From NCBI GenBank assembly GCA_903953455.1, contig CAJBJW010000071.1, forward strand, positions 1 through 13,762: a DNA stretch of 13,762 nucleotides, written 5' to 3'. Both the position numbers and the translations under genes were made by a program. Each line of letters starts with the position of its first letter. Positions within the stretch are counted from its first letter, which is position 1. Source of the stretch: an uncultured Pseudomonadota bacterium. Its GTDB lineage: Bacteria > Pseudomonadota > Gammaproteobacteria > Methylococcales > Methylomonadaceae. The notes beneath the pieces are model-generated. The model searched no databases, was not told the DNA's origin, and saw only the letters and a list, made by a program, of their open reading frames with translations. Positions 12,378 to 13,762 of this stretch are shown piece after piece.

Positions 12378-13055
12378 TTAAAATTTTAAATTTTCCGCAG
12401 TAATTGCGCCCAAATGAAAAGCGCTAGCCAATAAAACTGCCTTTACATTATATTTTTTTAAAATATCAATATCATTCATATTACGCACGCCACCTGCAGC
12501 TATAAATTGTTTGTTTGGATGCGCTTCTTTAAAGTGCTGAAGTTCTTTGCTTGCAACGCCTTGTGAACTTCCAACTCGCGCCAGCGTCATGATGATGACT
12601 TCTTTAGGCCAATAGTTAGGTTCGTGCCATAACTCAGATGCACCCAGTCTTTCACCAAATACCCCATGATCTAACGATAAAATAAATTCATGATTAAATT
12701 GAGCGAGATAGGTTGCGCAGTGTTTATCAATATATTCACTGCCTAAAATCGGCTTGTAGTTTGGTTGGAATTTTTGAGGAAGGATTTTACCTGCGTCAAT
12801 CCAAAACGTTATCGTGGGGAAATCTTTGATAACTTGCTGAATCAGGGTTGAATTATCACCATTTTGTGTAATGGCATTTAAGTCTGCAATGTATAGCGTG
12901 TCAAAAGCATGTAATCGTAAAAAACCATTTAAAACGCTATAAATATCGGGTTGCTCAGATAATACGCTTTGTATTGGTTGGTAATTGTCACGCTGTCCAT
13001 ATTTTGCATGAACGACAATGCCATCTTTCAAATCAATAACAGGAATTAGTTTCAT
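12378..13055 (-). CDS. HisA-like TIM-barrel protein of C1 islands (COG1411 type, function unknown)
   Basis: A 225-residue paralogue of ProFAR isomerase. It begins KLIPVIDLKDGIVVHAKYGQ, keeping the first catalytic Asp (Asp8), and has an Asp at the second position (Asp129 in FILSLDHGVFGE). The C-terminal half keeps a phosphate-type loop (FIAAGGVRNMND at 184-195) and VLLASAFHLG. The N-terminal phosphate loop is lost: where HisA has QIGGGIRD, this protein has FWIDAGK at 84-90. It therefore probably does not act on ProFAR, and a true hisA is at 4017-4748. Related HisA-like proteins occur in methanogens and in H4MPT gene islands of methylotrophs, so a role in H4MPT or methylofuran synthesis is likely but unproven. 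The start was set at 13055 by homology to HisA; an in-frame ATG at 13076 adds seven residues. Neither has a Shine-Dalgarno. Confidence 0.85.
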   Translation of the reverse strand: MKLIPVIDLKDGIVVHAKYGQRDNYQPIQSVLSEQPDIYSVLNGFLRLHAFDTLYIADLNAITQNGDNSTLIQQVIKDFPTITFWIDAGKILPQKFQPNYKPILGSEYIDKHCATYLAQFNHEFILSLDHGVFGERLGASELWHEPNYWPKEVIIMTLARVGSSQGVASKELQHFKEAHPNKQFIAAGGVRNMNDIDILKKYNVKAVLLASAFHLGAITAENLKF

Positions 13056-13112
13056 TACGTTTATAGTTATATTCATACAGAAAATGTTTTAATTATCCCA
13101 TGCCTAAATCGC

Positions 13113-13118
13113 TATAAT
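13113..13118 (+). promoter_or_regulatory. Probable -10 element for the flippase gene
   Basis: A perfect TATAAT lies 30 nt before the ATG at 13149, in the 93-nt divergent gap. The -35 is poor (TTAATT at 13089-13094, 18-nt spacing). The ribosome site is AGGG at 13141-13144. Confidence 0.45.
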
Positions 13119-13148
13119 GTAGTTTTTATTAGTTTATTTTAGGGTCAC

Positions 13149-13762
13149 ATGCTTAGAAAACTCGCTACCCAAACTGCTATTTATGGTCTTAGTAGTATTT
13201 TTGGACGATTTCTTAATTATTTACTCGTTCCACTCTACACATATTATTTTACAGCGACTGAATATGGCGTAGTTTCAGAGTTTTATGCGTATTCGGGTTT
13301 TTTATCTGTTTTTTTATTGCTTGGGTTTGAAACGGGGTATTTTCGTTTTCGTGGTGATAACCCTAAGGCGTATTCTACTGCGCTGAATTTTATTTTATTG
13401 TTGAATTTAAGTATTACACTTTTGCTTTTAACGTTTAACAGTGCCATTTCAAACGGGCTGAATTATCCAACGCATCCCGAATACGTAATGTGTTTTGCCT
13501 TGATTTTAAGCTTGGATGCCTTAGCGGCATTGCCTTTTGCAAAGCTTCGTGCAGAAAATCGCGCACTGCGATTTGCGAGTATTAAAATAGTGGAAATTAT
13601 ACTCACCGTAGCATTAAGTCTTTTTTTTATTGTGCTGTGTCCAAAATTACAAGCGCAAAATAGTCCATGGCTCTCTTATGTTTATCATGAGGAAATTGGT
13701 GTGGGGTATATTTTTCTCGCAAACTTGATAGCGAGCGCGAGTAAATTTATATTTTTAACGCC
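13149..13762 (+). CDS. Polysaccharide/O-antigen flippase, Wzx-like (partial, N-terminal 204 residues)
   Basis: The frame opens at ATG 13149 with AGGG 4 nt upstream and stays open to the window edge, so the 3' part is missing. The protein starts MLRKLATQTAIYGLSSIFGR, then FLNYLLVPLYTYYFTATEYG, the usual beginning of the polysaccharide-synthesis (MATE/MVF superfamily) exporters: a first helix, then a loop before EYG. Hydrophobic segments follow near residues 45-62 (AYSGFLSVFLLLGF), 80-97 (LNFILLLNLSITLLLLTF), 114-130 (VMCFALILSLDALAALPF) and 146-165 (IVEIILTVALSLFFIVLC). Such inner-membrane proteins flip lipid-linked oligosaccharide units. Which glycan is involved cannot be told; no glycosyltransferase is visible. 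It is not functionally tied to the C1 island to its left. Confidence 0.85.
   Translation, partial: MLRKLATQTAIYGLSSIFGRFLNYLLVPLYTYYFTATEYGVVSEFYAYSGFLSVFLLLGFETGYFRFRGDNPKAYSTALNFILLLNLSITLLLLTFNSAISNGLNYPTHPEYVMCFALILSLDALAALPFAKLRAENRALRFASIKIVEIILTVALSLFFIVLCPKLQAQNSPWLSYVYHEEIGVGYIFLANLIASASKFIFLT

Noticed and set aside
1..13762. CRISPR arrays, tRNA or rRNA genes, insertion sequences, attachment sites
   Set aside because: Read for repeated spacers, cloverleaf arms, transposase motifs and terminal inverted repeats; none was found. The window is mostly filled with recognisable genes.

Overview
The window reads as chromosomal DNA of a low-G+C (about 40 % by eye) gammaproteobacterium with one-carbon metabolism. 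The housekeeping proteins (GlmS, AroG-type DAHP synthase, GuaB, HisA/F/I) closely resemble gammaproteobacterial versions. The ThiS-ThiG fusion, the Fae protein and the FchA-type cyclohydrolase together suggest a methylotroph or a sulfur oxidiser with methylotrophic genes (Beggiatoaceae/Thiotrichales or Methylococcales). This placement is inference; no rRNA or tRNA is present to fix it.

Region 1 (1-5908, all on +) is biosynthetic. It holds the 3' end of glmS, a TTG-started DAHP synthase, a fused thiS-thiG that overlaps it by 4 nt, and guaB. A strong intrinsic terminator follows, then hisA-hisF-hisI, with hisF and hisI overlapping by 4 nt. No hisE follows.

Region 2 (5909-9164, +) encodes two exported proteins. 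The first is a Sec-secreted C-terminal beta-propeller protein (COG4880/PF09826 type), preceded by a perfect CRP-type operator. The second is a Tat-exported DUF882/MepK-like murein peptidase with an unusual His/Lys-rich insert. Its stop codon lies 3 nt from the stop of the convergent fchA.

Region 3 (9168-13055) is the C1 island: fchA (-), then orf5 (ATP-grasp), orf7 (CitG/MdcB-like) and fae on +, then a divergent HisA-like gene on -. The order orf5-orf7-fae matches the tetrahydromethanopterin (H4MPT) gene islands of methylotrophic bacteria. Fae condenses formaldehyde with H4MPT. orf5, orf7 and the HisA-like protein probably serve synthesis of H4MPT or methylofuran. FchA handles the tetrahydrofolate-linked branch. 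fae looks highly expressed: codon bias, a strong Shine-Dalgarno, and hairpins at both ends of the transcript.

Region 4 (13077-13762, +) begins a polysaccharide flippase (Wzx/MATE-like) that is cut by the window edge.

I saw no mobile element, CRISPR array, tRNA or rRNA. No wholly new system is evident. The least-understood parts are the orphan cofactor genes (orf5, orf7, HisA-like) and the His-rich peptidase.
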